Assembly (NCBI GenBank): GCA_035765045.1
Contig: DASTYI010000141.1
Span: 1-60,340, forward strand
Origin: Iamia sp035765045
Lineage (GTDB): Bacteria; Actinomycetota; Acidimicrobiia; Acidimicrobiales; Iamiaceae
Length of the DNA: 60,340 bases
Direction: 5' to 3'
In this document: positions 1 through 8,579 of the stretch, in pieces
Position numbering within the stretch: position 1 is the stretch's first letter
Layout of the letters: each line of letters opens with the position of its first letter
Notes under the pieces: generated by a model
Databases searched by the model: none
What the model saw: only the letters and a program-made list of their open reading frames with translations
Told to the model about the DNA's origin: nothing
Translations under genes and position numbers: made by a program

Positions 1-295
1 TGGCGGCCAGGTCGACGACGGCGGGGACGCCGGTGAAGTCCTGCATCAGCACCCGGGCGGGGGAGAACGACACCTCGGCGTCGCTGTCCTGGCCGGGCTG
101 CCAGTCGGCCAGGCCCCGGACGTCGTCGGCGGTGACCTTGACGCCGTCCTCGGTGCGCAGGAGGTTCTCCAGCAGGACCTTGAGGCCGTAGGGGAGCCGA
201 CCGACGTCGTCGGTGGCGGCGTCGAGGGCGAAGATGTCGACGCTCTGGTCTCCGACGGAGAGGGAGCGTCGTGCTCCGAAGCTGTCGCTGGCCAT
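1..295 (-). CDS. acnA: Aconitate hydratase, N-terminal part (gene runs off the window)
   Basis: The reverse strand reads from an ATG at 295 to the window edge and gives the first 98 or so residues of an AcnA/IRP-type aconitase. Recognisable stretches are LPYGLKVLLENLLR, the acidic TADDVRGLADW segment, and SPARVLMQDFTGVPAVVDLA, which is the family's characteristic N-terminal block. The family isomerises citrate to isocitrate in the TCA cycle with a [4Fe-4S] cluster. The cluster cysteines lie further on and are not visible here. The gene is divergent from the amidohydrolase that starts at 445. Confidence 0.93.
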   Translation of the reverse strand, partial: MASDSFGARRSLSVGDQSVDIFALDAATDDVGRLPYGLKVLLENLLRTEDGVKVTADDVRGLADWQPGQDSDAEVSFSPARVLMQDFTGVPAVVDLAA

Positions 296-444
296 GGGGT
301 GGATCCCTTCGCTCGTTCCGGCTCGTCCGGGTTCCGAACCTACTCTCCGCCCGGAGCGGCTCGACCCGACCTGGACCATACAAGTTGCAGACAGGTCGCA
401 CCAACCCGCGGCCGGGGCGGCGGGCTGGACACCTGTCTGGGAAG

Positions 445-1695
445 ATGGCGGGCGTGACGACCATCGAGGATCCGACCCCCGCGGCGACGGCCGCCACCGA
501 CGACGGCGCGGCCGTGGCCGAGGCCCTCGGCTACCGCCCCTTCGACGCCGACAACCACTACTACGAGGCCCTCGACGCCTTCAGCCGCCATCTCGACCCG
601 GCCCTCGCCACCCGGGTCTTCCAGTGGGCGCAGATCGACGGTCGCACCTACCCGGTGCTGGGCGGGAAGGTCTTCCGGGGCGTCCGCAACGCCACCTTCG
701 ACCCGGTGGCCAAGCCCGGTGTCCTGGCCGACTACTTCCGGGGCAACCCCCACGGCGACGACCCGCTGACCCTGCTCCGCCAGCACGAGCCGATCCGCCC
801 GACCTACCGCGACCGCGACGCCCGCATCGACCAGCTCGACGCCCACGGGCTCGACGCCGCCTGGCTCTTCCCGACCCTCGGGATGATCTACGAGGAGCCG
901 CTCAGGCACGACGTCGACGCCGTCTGCGCCTTGTTCAGCGCGTTCAACCGCTGGGTCGACGAGGACTGGGGCTTCGCCTACCGCGACCGCCTCTTCGCCG
1001 CCCCCTACATCACCCTGGTCGACGTCGACTGGGCGGTGGCCGAGCTGGAGCGGGCCCTCGACCGCGGCGCCCGCACCGTGGTGATGCGCCCCGCCGCCCC
1101 CCTCACCCGGCTCGGCCCGGTCTCGCCCGCCGACCGCCGCAACGACCCCTTCTGGGCCCGGGTGGACGAGGCCGGCATCACCGTCGTCGTCCACGCCGGC
1201 GACTCGGGCTACACCGCCCACGGCTACGCCGGCGACGGCTTCAGCACCGACTTCGGGCAGATGACCACGCCGATCCGGATGCTCCAGCTCGAGCGCCCGA
1301 TCGAGGACTTCCTCGCCTCGCTGATCTGCGAGAACCTCTTCCACCGCTTCCCGAACCTGCGGATCGCCTCGGTCGAGAACGGCTCGGGCTTCCTGCCCGG
1401 CCTCTTCGCCCGGCTCCGCATCACCGGGCGGAAGATCGCCGGGTGGTGGCCCGAGGACCCGGTCGAGACCTTCCGCCGCCACATCTGGATCAACCCCTTC
1501 TGGGAGGACCGGGTCGACGACGTCATCGAGCTGATGGGCGCCGACCGGGTGCTGTTCGGGAGCGACTGGCCCCACATCGAGGCCCTGCCCCGCCCGCTCG
1601 ACTACGTCCGCGACGTCGCCCACCTCGACGACGACGCCCGGAGGATGGTCCTCCGGACGAACGTCGCCGAGCTCAACGAGCTGCGCCCCGCCTAG
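445..1695 (+). CDS. Amidohydrolase-2 family metal-dependent hydrolase
   Basis: A protein of 416 residues with the amidohydrolase_2 (TIM-barrel, ACMSD/decarboxylase-like) pattern. It has FDADNHYYE near the N terminus where family members carry the first metal ligands, HAGDSGY in the middle, ENLFHRFPNLRIASVENGSG, and LFGSDWPH near the C terminus, where the Asp is the usual conserved ligand. The ATG at 445 was chosen because the family core begins about 30 residues later; a GTG at 454 is an alternative. Many actinobacterial paralogues act in catabolism of aromatic or steroid-like compounds, but the substrate here cannot be told. The TAG stop merges directly into palindromic repeat copy 1. Confidence 0.85.
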   Translation: MAGVTTIEDPTPAATAATDDGAAVAEALGYRPFDADNHYYEALDAFSRHLDPALATRVFQWAQIDGRTYPVLGGKVFRGVRNATFDPVAKPGVLADYFRGNPHGDDPLTLLRQHEPIRPTYRDRDARIDQLDAHGLDAAWLFPTLGMIYEEPLRHDVDAVCALFSAFNRWVDEDWGFAYRDRLFAAPYITLVDVDWAVAELERALDRGARTVVMRPAAPLTRLGPVSPADRRNDPFWARVDEAGITVVVHAGDSGYTAHGYAGDGFSTDFGQMTTPIRMLQLERPIEDFLASLICENLFHRFPNLRIASVENGSGFLPGLFARLRITGRKIAGWWPEDPVETFRRHIWINPFWEDRVDDVIELMGADRVLFGSDWPHIEALPRPLDYVRDVAHLDDDARRMVLRTNVAELNELRPA

Positions 1696-1739
1696 GACGT
1701 GTCCGGTGACCGCCTCAAGGTGCCTGGCACCTTGAGGCG
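1692..1739. repeat. Palindromic stop-codon-linked repeat, copy 1
   Basis: CTAG (including the amidohydrolase TAG stop) is followed by GACGTGTCC, a short spacer, and then a 29-bp palindrome: arms CGCCTCAAGGTGCC and GGCACCTTGAGGCG around one central base (1711-1739). Further copies lie at 20412-20477 and 52388-52435. It sits between convergent genes, so a bidirectional transcription terminator is a natural role. There is no U-tract. Confidence 0.85.
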
Positions 1740-1750
1740 ATGCCCCTGGG

Positions 1751-3100
1751 TCAGAGGCCGAGGACGGTGTCCCAGCGGGGGAGGGTGGCGGCGTCGCAGT
1801 AGGCCTCGTCGAAGGCGCGGCGGGCGTTGGCCGACAGCTCGGCCCGCCAGGCGTGGTCGTCGCGCAGCCGGCGCACGGCGGCGGCCAGCCCCTCGGCGTC
1901 GCCGTTGCGGATGCTCACCCCGCAGCCGAACCGGGTGATCGCCTCGTCGACGTTCGAGCCCTCGGGCCCGACGTAGAGCACCGGCAGCCCGGAGGCCAGG
2001 TTGGCGTGGAGCTTCGACGGGCTCATCAGCCCGAGGGCGTCGTCGCCGAGGAGGATCAGGGCGGCGCCGGCGCCGGCCATCACCTCGCGGGTGCGCTCCT
2101 TGGGGACGTAGTCACGCTGGACGATGCGGTCGGCGGCGCCCTCGGTGGCGGCCAGCCCGGCCAGCTGCTCCCAGCGGGCGCCGCCGCCCTGGAAGAGCCA
2201 GCGGACGTCCTCGTCGGCCGGGATGAGGCCGGCGGCGGTGACCGGCGTGCCGGCCCGGTGGCCGTAGCCGAGGTTGCCGAGGTAGACGACGACGAAGCGG
2301 CCGGCCAGCTCGGCGTCGCCGTCGTCGGGCCAGCGCCCGTCGGCGGCCCGGGGCGGGGCGGCGGGGAACTCGGCGCGAGCCTCCCAGTTGGGGATCACGG
2401 TCGCCGGCGGTCGCCCGGGCCCGGCGCCGTAGCCGTCGAGCAGCAGCTCGCGCATGGGCTCGTCCAGCGCCACCACGTGGTCGAGCCGCCGGAACACGGC
2501 CCGGTTGACGGCCCGGAGGACCTTCGACACCGGCCCGCCCCGGCGGAGGCTGGCGATCGGCCGCAGGGCCTGCCGGGCGGTCGTCGCCACCCGGACCCGG
2601 AGCGTGGGCCGCTCGACGTGGACGACCGGGCCGCCCCCGGTGCGCGACCCCAGCCGCTCGATCACGTCGGGGTAGCAGTCCATCGACCACAGGACGACCC
2701 GGGTGCGCCGGTGCAGCAGCTTGTGGGCCATGGCGCTGACGACGACGAAGGGCGGCGTGGTGAGCGAGACGACCACGTCCTGGCGGCGCAGCACCGCCAG
2801 CCGGGCGGTGGCGCCGACGAGGAAGGAGGCGTAGTCCGAGAGCCGCTTGGCCACCGAGCCCTTGCCGAGGGCCGGGGTCCACAGGTGGACGACCCGGACG
2901 CCGTCGGCCGACGTGGTGTCGCGCCCCGAGCGCTCGCCGACGTAGCCCTCGCCCCCGGTGATCACCGTGACCCGGTGGCCGGCGGCGGCCAGGTGGCCGG
3001 CCAGCGAGGCGGTCAGGTGGGCCGTCGGCGCCAGGTCCGGCGGGTAGAACTGGTTGACGAGGGTGATGCGGAGGGGGCGCCGCCGTCGGTCCCGGCTCAC
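1751..3100 (-). CDS. Glycosyltransferase family 4 (WcaI/WbuB-like)
   Basis: A protein of 449 residues with the two-Rossmann GT-B layout. The N-terminal donor/acceptor half begins RITLVNQFYPPDLAPTAH, the usual opening of WcaI-type GT4 enzymes. The C-terminal half has VVYLGNLGYGHRAG, the LLGDDALGLMSPSKL loop and NLASGLPVLYVGPEGSN. The family transfers a nucleotide-activated sugar onto a lipid-linked or growing surface glycan at the cytoplasmic membrane. The start is a GTG overlapping the TGA of the upstream epimerase (GTGA), so the two are translationally coupled. The sugar and acceptor are unknown. Confidence 0.85.
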   Translation of the reverse strand: MSRDRRRRPLRITLVNQFYPPDLAPTAHLTASLAGHLAAAGHRVTVITGGEGYVGERSGRDTTSADGVRVVHLWTPALGKGSVAKRLSDYASFLVGATARLAVLRRQDVVVSLTTPPFVVVSAMAHKLLHRRTRVVLWSMDCYPDVIERLGSRTGGGPVVHVERPTLRVRVATTARQALRPIASLRRGGPVSKVLRAVNRAVFRRLDHVVALDEPMRELLLDGYGAGPGRPPATVIPNWEARAEFPAAPPRAADGRWPDDGDAELAGRFVVVYLGNLGYGHRAGTPVTAAGLIPADEDVRWLFQGGGARWEQLAGLAATEGAADRIVQRDYVPKERTREVMAGAGAALILLGDDALGLMSPSKLHANLASGLPVLYVGPEGSNVDEAITRFGCGVSIRNGDAEGLAAAVRRLRDDHAWRAELSANARRAFDEAYCDAATLPRWDTVLGL

Positions 3101-4149
3101 CGGCGCTCGGCGGCGGTGACCGCACCGACCATCTCGTCGACGATGGCGTCGAGCGTCCACCCCTGGCGCCAGCCCGGGTAGTGGCCCCGGAACTTGGCCA
3201 TGTCGGTGTAGTAGCAGATGTGGTCGCCGACCCGGTTCTGCTCGTCGTAGGTGAGCACCGGGCGGGTGCCGCTGCGGGCGGCGATCAGCTCGACGCACTC
3301 GAGCAGGCTGGCGGCGTTGGCCTTCCCGCCCCCGAGGTTGTAGGCCTCGCCCGGGCGCGGGTCCTGGGCGAAGGCCCAGAAGGCGGAGACGACGTCGGCC
3401 GAGTGGATCTGGTCGCGGACCTGCTTCCCCTTGTAGCCGAAGATCGTGTACGGCCCCTCCCGCACGGCCTGGGTGACCAGGTAGGAGAGGAAGCCGTGGA
3501 GCTCGACCCCCGAGTGGTGGGGGCCGGTCAGGCAGCCGCCCCGGAACGCCGCCGTCGGCATCCCGAAGTAGCGGCCGTACTCCTGGGTCAGCACGTCGGC
3601 GGCCACCTTCGACACCCCGAACAGCGAGTGGGTGGTGTGGTCGAGCGACATCGTCTCGTCGATGCCCTCGGCGTCGGCCGGGTCGGCGTAGTCGTAGCGG
3701 GTCTCCAGCTCGACCAGCGGCAGCCGGTTCGGGGTGTCGCCGTAGACCTTGTTGGTGCTGACGGTGATGAAGACGGCCTCGGGGGAGTGGCGGCGGCTCG
3801 CCTCCAGCAGGTTGAGGGTGCCGACGGCGTTGGTGTCGAAGTCGTCGAAGGGGCGGCTGGCGGCCAGGTCGTGGCTGGGCTGGGCGGCGGCGTGGATCAC
3901 CAGCTCGTAGCGGCCCTTGCGCATCACGTCCTCGACGCCCTCGCGGTCGCGGATGTCGAGGTCGATGTGGGTGTAGCGGGCGCAGGTGGCCTCGAGCCGC
4001 TGACGGTTCCACGTCGTGTCGCCGCCGGGGCCGAAGAAGTCGGCGCGGGTGTTGGCGTCGATCCCGTCGACGGCGAAGCCGAGCCCGTCGAAGAACGTGA
4101 CCGCCTCGGACCCGATCAACCCGGCCGACCCGGTGACGAGCACCTTCAC
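3097..4149 (-). CDS. NAD-dependent epimerase/dehydratase, CDP-tyvelose epimerase-like
   Basis: A protein of 350 residues of the extended SDR family. It has the NAD-binding TGSAGLIGSEAV at the N terminus, VIHAAAQPSHD, STNKVYGDTPN, FRGGCLTGPHHSG and VRDQIHSADVV. The pattern is closest to CDP-paratose/tyvelose 2-epimerase-type sugar-nucleotide epimerases. At the usual YxxxK active-site position the sequence reads SLFGVSK, so Phe replaces the catalytic Tyr while Lys is kept; this may be normal for this subfamily. The GTG at 4149 gives the N terminus directly at the Rossmann motif. It is divergent from the glycosyltransferase at 4208 and coupled to the one ending at 1751, in keeping with a surface-polysaccharide role. 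Confidence 0.82.
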   Translation of the reverse strand: MKVLVTGSAGLIGSEAVTFFDGLGFAVDGIDANTRADFFGPGGDTTWNRQRLEATCARYTHIDLDIRDREGVEDVMRKGRYELVIHAAAQPSHDLAASRPFDDFDTNAVGTLNLLEASRRHSPEAVFITVSTNKVYGDTPNRLPLVELETRYDYADPADAEGIDETMSLDHTTHSLFGVSKVAADVLTQEYGRYFGMPTAAFRGGCLTGPHHSGVELHGFLSYLVTQAVREGPYTIFGYKGKQVRDQIHSADVVSAFWAFAQDPRPGEAYNLGGGKANAASLLECVELIAARSGTRPVLTYDEQNRVGDHICYYTDMAKFRGHYPGWRQGWTLDAIVDEMVGAVTAAERR

Positions 4150-4207
4150 CGGTGGGACGCGGGGGTGTGACGGGCAGCGGGCACGATCTGCGATGCTACC
4201 GGCCACC

Positions 4208-5338
4208 ATGCGCCCGGCCCCGTCCCCCTCCGCGGCGGAGGCACGGCTGCGCGTGGCCATGACCCTGGAGCAGTGCTGGCACCGGGTCCCCGGCGGGACG
4301 GCGACGTCGATCCTGGCCGTGGCCGGCGCCCTGGCCGCCCGCCCCGAGGTCGAGCTGGTCGGGGTGGCCGCCCGCCACGACGGCCCGCCCCCGGCGCCGT
4401 GGGTGCCGCCGGTGCCGGTCCGCCACCTGCCGCTGCCCCGGCCGCTCCTCTACGAGACGTGGCACGCCGTCCGCCGGCCCCGGGTCGAGCGGGCGACGGG
4501 GCCGGTCGACCTGGTCCACGCCACCGCCGTCGCCGTCCCCGGCACCCGGGCCCCGCTGGTCGTGACCGTCCACGACCTGGCCTTCCTCGTCGCCCCCGAG
4601 CAGGCGACCAAGCACGGCCTCCGCTTCTTCCGCCGGGGCACCGAGCTGGCCCGGCGCCACGCCCGGCTCGTCCTCGTCCCCTCCGAGGCCACGGCGGCCG
4701 AGTGCCGCGCCGCCGGCTTCGACCCCGGTCGGATCCGGGTCGTGCCCTGGGGGGTGGACGCCGCCCTCGCGGGCGCCGCCGACGTCGAGCGGGCCCGCGC
4801 CGCCCACCGGCTCGACCGGCCCTACGTTCTGTTCGTCGGGACGGTCGAGCCCCGCAAGAACCTGCCCCGCCTGGTGCGGGCCCTGGCCCGGCTCGACCGC
4901 GACGACGTCGAGCTGGTCCTCGTCGGCGCCGAGGGCTGGAACGAGGACCTGGGCGCCCTGCTCGCCGCCCTGCCGGGCCGGGCCCGGAGCCTCGGCTTCG
5001 TCGACCCCGCCGACCTCGGGCCGCTCTACGCCGGGGCCGCCGTCGTCGCCTACCCGAGCCTGCGCGAGGGCTTCGGCCTCCCGCCGCTGGAGGCGATGGC
5101 CCAGGGGGCGACGGTCGTGACGTCGCGGGGCACCGCCACCGAGGAGGTGGTGGGCGACGCCGCCGTGCTGGTCGACCCGACCTCGGTCGAGGACATCGCC
5201 GCCGGCCTCGACCGGGCCCTGTCCGACCCCGCCGGCGCCGCCGACCGGGGGGCGCGGGCCCGCGCCCGCGCCGCCCTCTACACGTGGGACCGCACGGCCG
5301 ACCTCACCCTCTCCGCCTACCACGAGGCCCTCTCGTGA
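4208..5338 (+). CDS. Glycosyltransferase family 4 (group 1)
   Basis: A protein of 376 residues. Its GT-B features are VTVHDLAFLVAPEQ in the N-terminal domain, LFVGTVEPRKNLPRLVRA at the start of the C-terminal domain, and the nucleotide-sugar EX7E motif in SLREGFGLPPLEAMAQG. This is the mannosyltransferase-type group 1 pattern. The ATG at 4208 is taken as start; another ATG at 4259 would trim 17 residues. It is followed with a 4-base overlap by a second GT4 gene. The pair probably works in cell-surface glycan assembly with the divergent epimerase. Confidence 0.87.
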   Translation: MRPAPSPSAAEARLRVAMTLEQCWHRVPGGTATSILAVAGALAARPEVELVGVAARHDGPPPAPWVPPVPVRHLPLPRPLLYETWHAVRRPRVERATGPVDLVHATAVAVPGTRAPLVVTVHDLAFLVAPEQATKHGLRFFRRGTELARRHARLVLVPSEATAAECRAAGFDPGRIRVVPWGVDAALAGAADVERARAAHRLDRPYVLFVGTVEPRKNLPRLVRALARLDRDDVELVLVGAEGWNEDLGALLAALPGRARSLGFVDPADLGPLYAGAAVVAYPSLREGFGLPPLEAMAQGATVVTSRGTATEEVVGDAAVLVDPTSVEDIAAGLDRALSDPAGAADRGARARARAALYTWDRTADLTLSAYHEALS

Positions 5339-6501
5339 GGCGGCTGGCCGTCGGGGTGAACCTGCTGTGGCTGGTGCCGGGGGTCGTCGGCGGGAGCGAG
5401 GAGTACGTCACCCGGATGCTGCGGGGGCTGTCCGACCTCGACCCCGCCGACCTCGACGTCCGGCTCTACGGGCTCGACGAGCTGCCCCGGGCGCACGCCG
5501 ACCTGGCCGAGCGGTTCCCGCTCCGCACCGTCGCCCTCCGGGGCCGGCTCAAGGGACTGCGGGTGGCGGCCGAGACGACCTGGCTGGCCGGCCGGGTGCG
5601 GCGGGACCACCTCGACGTGATCTGGCACCCCGGCGGCGTCGTCCCCCCGTTGACCGGCGGCGCCGCGCCGCTGCTCACCGTCCACGACCTGCGCCCGCTC
5701 GACCTCCCCGCCGGCTTCTCCCGCACCAAGGTCGCCTACCTGCGGGCCGTGCTGCCCCGGTCGGTGCGGCGGGCGGCGCTGGTCACCGCCCCGTCCCAGC
5801 AGGTGGTCGACCAGATCGTCGCCCGCTTCGCCGTGCCCCCGGACCGGGCCCGGGTGCTGCCCCACGGGATCGGGCCCGAGCTGTTCGCCCCGGTGCCGGC
5901 GGCCGAGGTCGACCGGGTGCGCGCCGCCCACCGGCTGGCCGGGCGCTGGCTGCTGTACCCGGTGATCACCCACCCCCACAAGGACCACGCCACGCTCGTG
6001 GCCGCCTTCGCCCAGCTGGCGGCCGCCCACCCCGACGTCGACCTCGTGCTCACCGGGGGCGAGGGGCCGGCCGAGGACGAGGTCCGCCGGGCCATCGCCG
6101 CCAGCGGGGTCGCCGACCGGATCCGCCGCACCGGCCGGGTGCCCCGGGCCGACGTCGACGCCCTGCTCGCCGGGGCCGCCGCCGTCGCCTTCCCCTCGCG
6201 CTACGAAGGCTTCGGCAACGGCGCCCTGGAGGCGCTGGCCCGGGGCGTCCCGGTGGTGGCGTCCGACGTCACGTCGCTCCCCGAGGTGGTGGGCGACGGC
6301 GGGCTGCTGGTGCCGCCGGGCGCCGTCGGGGCCTGGGCCGACGCCCTCTCCCGGGTGCTCGACGACGAGGCCCTGGCCCGCCGGCTGGGCGCCGCCGGGC
6401 GGGTCCACGCGGCGCGCTTCACCGACCGGGCGGCGGCCGAGGCGCTGGCGGCCGGGCTGCGGGCCGCGGGCGACTCCGATCCGGGGGTCCCGGCCAAGTA
6501 G
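5335..6501 (+). CDS. Glycosyltransferase family 4 (group 1)
   Basis: A protein of 388 residues starting at a GTG that overlaps the previous stop (GTGA). It shows LLTVHDLRPLDLPAGFS, LLYPVITHPHKDHATLVAAF and the EX7E donor-binding motif in SRYEGFGNGALEALARG. It opens with GVNLLWLVPGVVGGSEEY, a common start for GT4 enzymes that contact an acceptor. It is translationally coupled to the preceding glycosyltransferase and is inferred to act in the same surface polysaccharide pathway. Donor and acceptor sugars are not predictable. Confidence 0.87.
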   Translation: MRRLAVGVNLLWLVPGVVGGSEEYVTRMLRGLSDLDPADLDVRLYGLDELPRAHADLAERFPLRTVALRGRLKGLRVAAETTWLAGRVRRDHLDVIWHPGGVVPPLTGGAAPLLTVHDLRPLDLPAGFSRTKVAYLRAVLPRSVRRAALVTAPSQQVVDQIVARFAVPPDRARVLPHGIGPELFAPVPAAEVDRVRAAHRLAGRWLLYPVITHPHKDHATLVAAFAQLAAAHPDVDLVLTGGEGPAEDEVRRAIAASGVADRIRRTGRVPRADVDALLAGAAAVAFPSRYEGFGNGALEALARGVPVVASDVTSLPEVVGDGGLLVPPGAVGAWADALSRVLDDEALARRLGAAGRVHAARFTDRAAAEALAAGLRAAGDSDPGVPAK

Positions 6502-6513
6502 GGTGACCGGCCC

Positions 6514-7386
6514 ATGGGAAAGGCATCCTCAGCCAAGAAGGTGGCACGTGCAGCCCGCGCTGGCGGCACCACCACCGGGCAGCGTCGCAACCTCGGCTTC
6601 CCGGCCGCCATCGTCGCCATCGTGGTGCTCGGTGTGGGCCTGATCGCCTTCGCCCGCTCCGACCAGCCGGGGGGCGGCAGCCCGGCCCTCGGCGAGCACT
6701 GGCACGCCGCCTACGGGGTCTACGTGTGCGACCGCTGGGTCGCCGACCTCTCCGACCGGGGCCAGGACACTCTCGGCATCCACACCCACGCCGACGGCCT
6801 GATCCACATCCACCCCTTCCTCGCCGGTGCCGCCGGCCGGTCGGCCACGCTCGGCAAGTTCTTCGACCAGGTCGGCATGAAGGTCACTGACTCGTCGATC
6901 ACGCTCCCGCCGGGCGACCAGTTCGGCGAGCGCACCTACAAGAACGGCGAGACCAAGTGCGGTGACGAGGAGGGCCGGGTGATCATGGCCTACTGGGAGG
7001 ACGCCCAGAACGCCACCGGCAAGCCCGACGACGTCCGCACCTCGAACATCGCCGGCGAGCACTTCGAGCAGGACCTCGGCGCCATCACCATCGCCTTCCT
7101 CCCCAAGGGCGAGAACACGATCCCACCGCCGCCGAGCGCCCCCGGCATCCTCCAGGCCGCCACCGCCGACGGCCCGATCGACACTCAGGCCGACGAGGAC
7201 CTCACCCCCGAGGAGCTCGAGGAGCAGTTCCAGGAGGGCGCCGGCGACTCGGTGCCCGCCGACGACGGGGCCACCACGACGGCCCCGGCCGAGGACGGCG
7301 CCACGACGACGGCCCCGGCCGACGACGGTGCCACCACCACCGCCCCGGCCGACGACGGCGCCACCACCACCGCCCCGGGCGGATGA
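6514..7386 (+). CDS. Membrane-anchored protein with His-rich core and threonine-rich repeat tail
   Basis: A protein of 290 residues with a basic N terminus and one membrane helix (about residues 29-46, GFPAAIVAIVVLGVGLIAFA). An extracytoplasmic domain follows, with the histidine clusters EHWHAAYGVYVCDRW and IHTHADGLIHIHPF. The tail has four copies of a PA(D/E)DGATTTA unit, which looks like a cell-wall-spanning linker. The function is unknown. Spaced histidines plus two cysteines could bind a metal, but that is inference. Its stop overlaps the ATG of the nucleotidyltransferase (ATGA), so the two may be co-expressed. Confidence 0.75.
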   Translation: MGKASSAKKVARAARAGGTTTGQRRNLGFPAAIVAIVVLGVGLIAFARSDQPGGGSPALGEHWHAAYGVYVCDRWVADLSDRGQDTLGIHTHADGLIHIHPFLAGAAGRSATLGKFFDQVGMKVTDSSITLPPGDQFGERTYKNGETKCGDEEGRVIMAYWEDAQNATGKPDDVRTSNIAGEHFEQDLGAITIAFLPKGENTIPPPPSAPGILQAATADGPIDTQADEDLTPEELEEQFQEGAGDSVPADDGATTTAPAEDGATTTAPADDGATTTAPADDGATTTAPGG

Positions 7387-8384
7387 GGGCGGTCGTCCTC
7401 GTCGGCGGCTTCGGCACGCGGCTCCGGCCGCTCACGCTCGACCGTCCCAAGCAGATGCTGCCCATCGTCGGGCGGCCGATGATCGAGCCGGTCGTGCGCC
7501 ACCTCGCCCGCCACGGGATCGACGACGTCGTCCTCTCGATGGGCTACCGCCCCGATGCCTTCACCGCCGAGTACCCCTCGGGTGAGGTCGCCGGGGTGAC
7601 GCTCCACTTCGCCGTCGAGCCCGAGCCGCTCGACACCGCCGGCGCCATCCGCTTCGCCGCCCGCGACGCCGGCATCGACGAGCGCTTCGTCGTCATGAAC
7701 GCCGACGTCCTCACCGACATCGACGTCAGCGCCCTGATCGCCTTCCACGAGGAGCGGGGGGCCGAGGCCACCATCGCCCTCCACAAGGTCGAGGACCCCT
7801 CCGCCTTCGGCGTGGTGCCCACCGACGCCCGGGGCAAGGTCGAGGCCTTCGTCGAGAAGCCCCCGCGCGACGAGGCCCCGACCGACCTGATCAACGCCGG
7901 CATCTACGTGCTCGAGCCCTCGGTGCTCGACCGCATCGCCGATGACCGCAAGGTCTCGATCGAGCGGGAGGTGTTCCCGGCCATGGTCGCCGATGGCACC
8001 CTCTACGCCACCCCCGACGACGCCTACTGGATCGACGCCGGCACGCCCGCCCTCTACATCCGGGCCCAGCTCGACCTGCTCGACGGGATCCGGGGCGAGC
8101 CGGTCGACGGCATCGACCCGGCTGCCGTGATCGACGCCGGGGCCGAGGTCCAGCGCTCGGTGGTGGGCGCCGGGTGCACCGTCGCCGCCGGTGCCGTCGT
8201 GCGCGACTCGGTCCTGCTGCCCGGCGCCACCGTCGGCGAGGGCGCCGTGGTCGAGCGCACGGTGCTGGCCTTCGACGCCACCGTCGAGCGGGGCACGGCC
8301 CTGACCGACTGCGTGATCGGCGACGGCGAGACCGTCCCCTCCGGCACCCGCCTCGACGGCGTGCGCCAGCCCGCCCCGGCCTGA
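7383..8384 (+). CDS. Sugar-1-phosphate nucleotidyltransferase (mannose-1-phosphate guanylyltransferase-like)
   Basis: A protein of 333 residues. The N-terminal nucleotidyltransferase domain has the signature GGFGTRLRPLTLDRPKQMLP, in which the Arg and Lys contact NTP and sugar phosphate. NADVLTDID is the metal-binding Asp region, and VEKPPRDEAPTDLINAGIYV follows. The C-terminal third (from about residue 245) is a left-handed beta-helix of hexapeptides such as AGAVVRDSVLLPGATVGEGA. The reaction is NTP plus sugar-1-phosphate to NDP-sugar. The layout fits GDP-mannose or dTDP-glucose enzymes; GDP-mannose is favoured but not proven. It would feed the glycosyltransferases upstream. Confidence 0.86.
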   Translation: MRAVVLVGGFGTRLRPLTLDRPKQMLPIVGRPMIEPVVRHLARHGIDDVVLSMGYRPDAFTAEYPSGEVAGVTLHFAVEPEPLDTAGAIRFAARDAGIDERFVVMNADVLTDIDVSALIAFHEERGAEATIALHKVEDPSAFGVVPTDARGKVEAFVEKPPRDEAPTDLINAGIYVLEPSVLDRIADDRKVSIEREVFPAMVADGTLYATPDDAYWIDAGTPALYIRAQLDLLDGIRGEPVDGIDPAAVIDAGAEVQRSVVGAGCTVAAGAVVRDSVLLPGATVGEGAVVERTVLAFDATVERGTALTDCVIGDGETVPSGTRLDGVRQPAPA

Positions 8385-8435
8385 GCATCGGGTTGGCGGC
8401 GGGGTGGGGGCGCGCTGCTAGGGTCACCTGCTCCG

Positions 8436-8509
8436 GGGCCGTTAGCTCAGTTGGCTAGAGCACCTGCATGACGCGCAGGGGGTCGGGGGTTCGAATCCCT
8501 CACGGCCCA
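8436..8509 (+). tRNA. tRNA-Val (anticodon GAC)
   Basis: The cloverleaf is complete: acceptor GGGCCGT pairs with ACGGCCC, D stem GCTC/GAGC, anticodon stem CCTGC/GCAGG with loop ATGACGC (anticodon GAC), and T arm GGGGG/CCCTC around TTCGAAT. CCA is not encoded. A TAGGGT hexamer 12 nt upstream is a likely -10 box. Confidence 0.96.
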
Positions 8510-8532
8510 CTCCGGAACCCCAATCCGAACCC

Positions 8533-8569
8533 GCGACCTTGGTCCACCTCCAGCGTGGACGAGGGTCGC
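8533..8569. terminator. Hairpin between tRNA-Val and the DUF559 gene
   Basis: Arms 8533-8547 and 8555-8569 (15 nt each, 13 pairs) enclose the loop CTCCAGC. It lies downstream of the tRNA and just beyond the stop of the convergent DUF559 gene, so it can serve both strands. Its right arm and the following CAAGAA recur almost unchanged at 9601-9620. Confidence 0.6.
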
Positions 8570-8579
8570 AAGAACCAGG

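Noticed and set aside
1692..1739. The 29-bp palindrome as terminal repeat of an insertion sequence
   Set aside because: No transposase lies between or beside any of the three copies, and each copy lies at a gene end.
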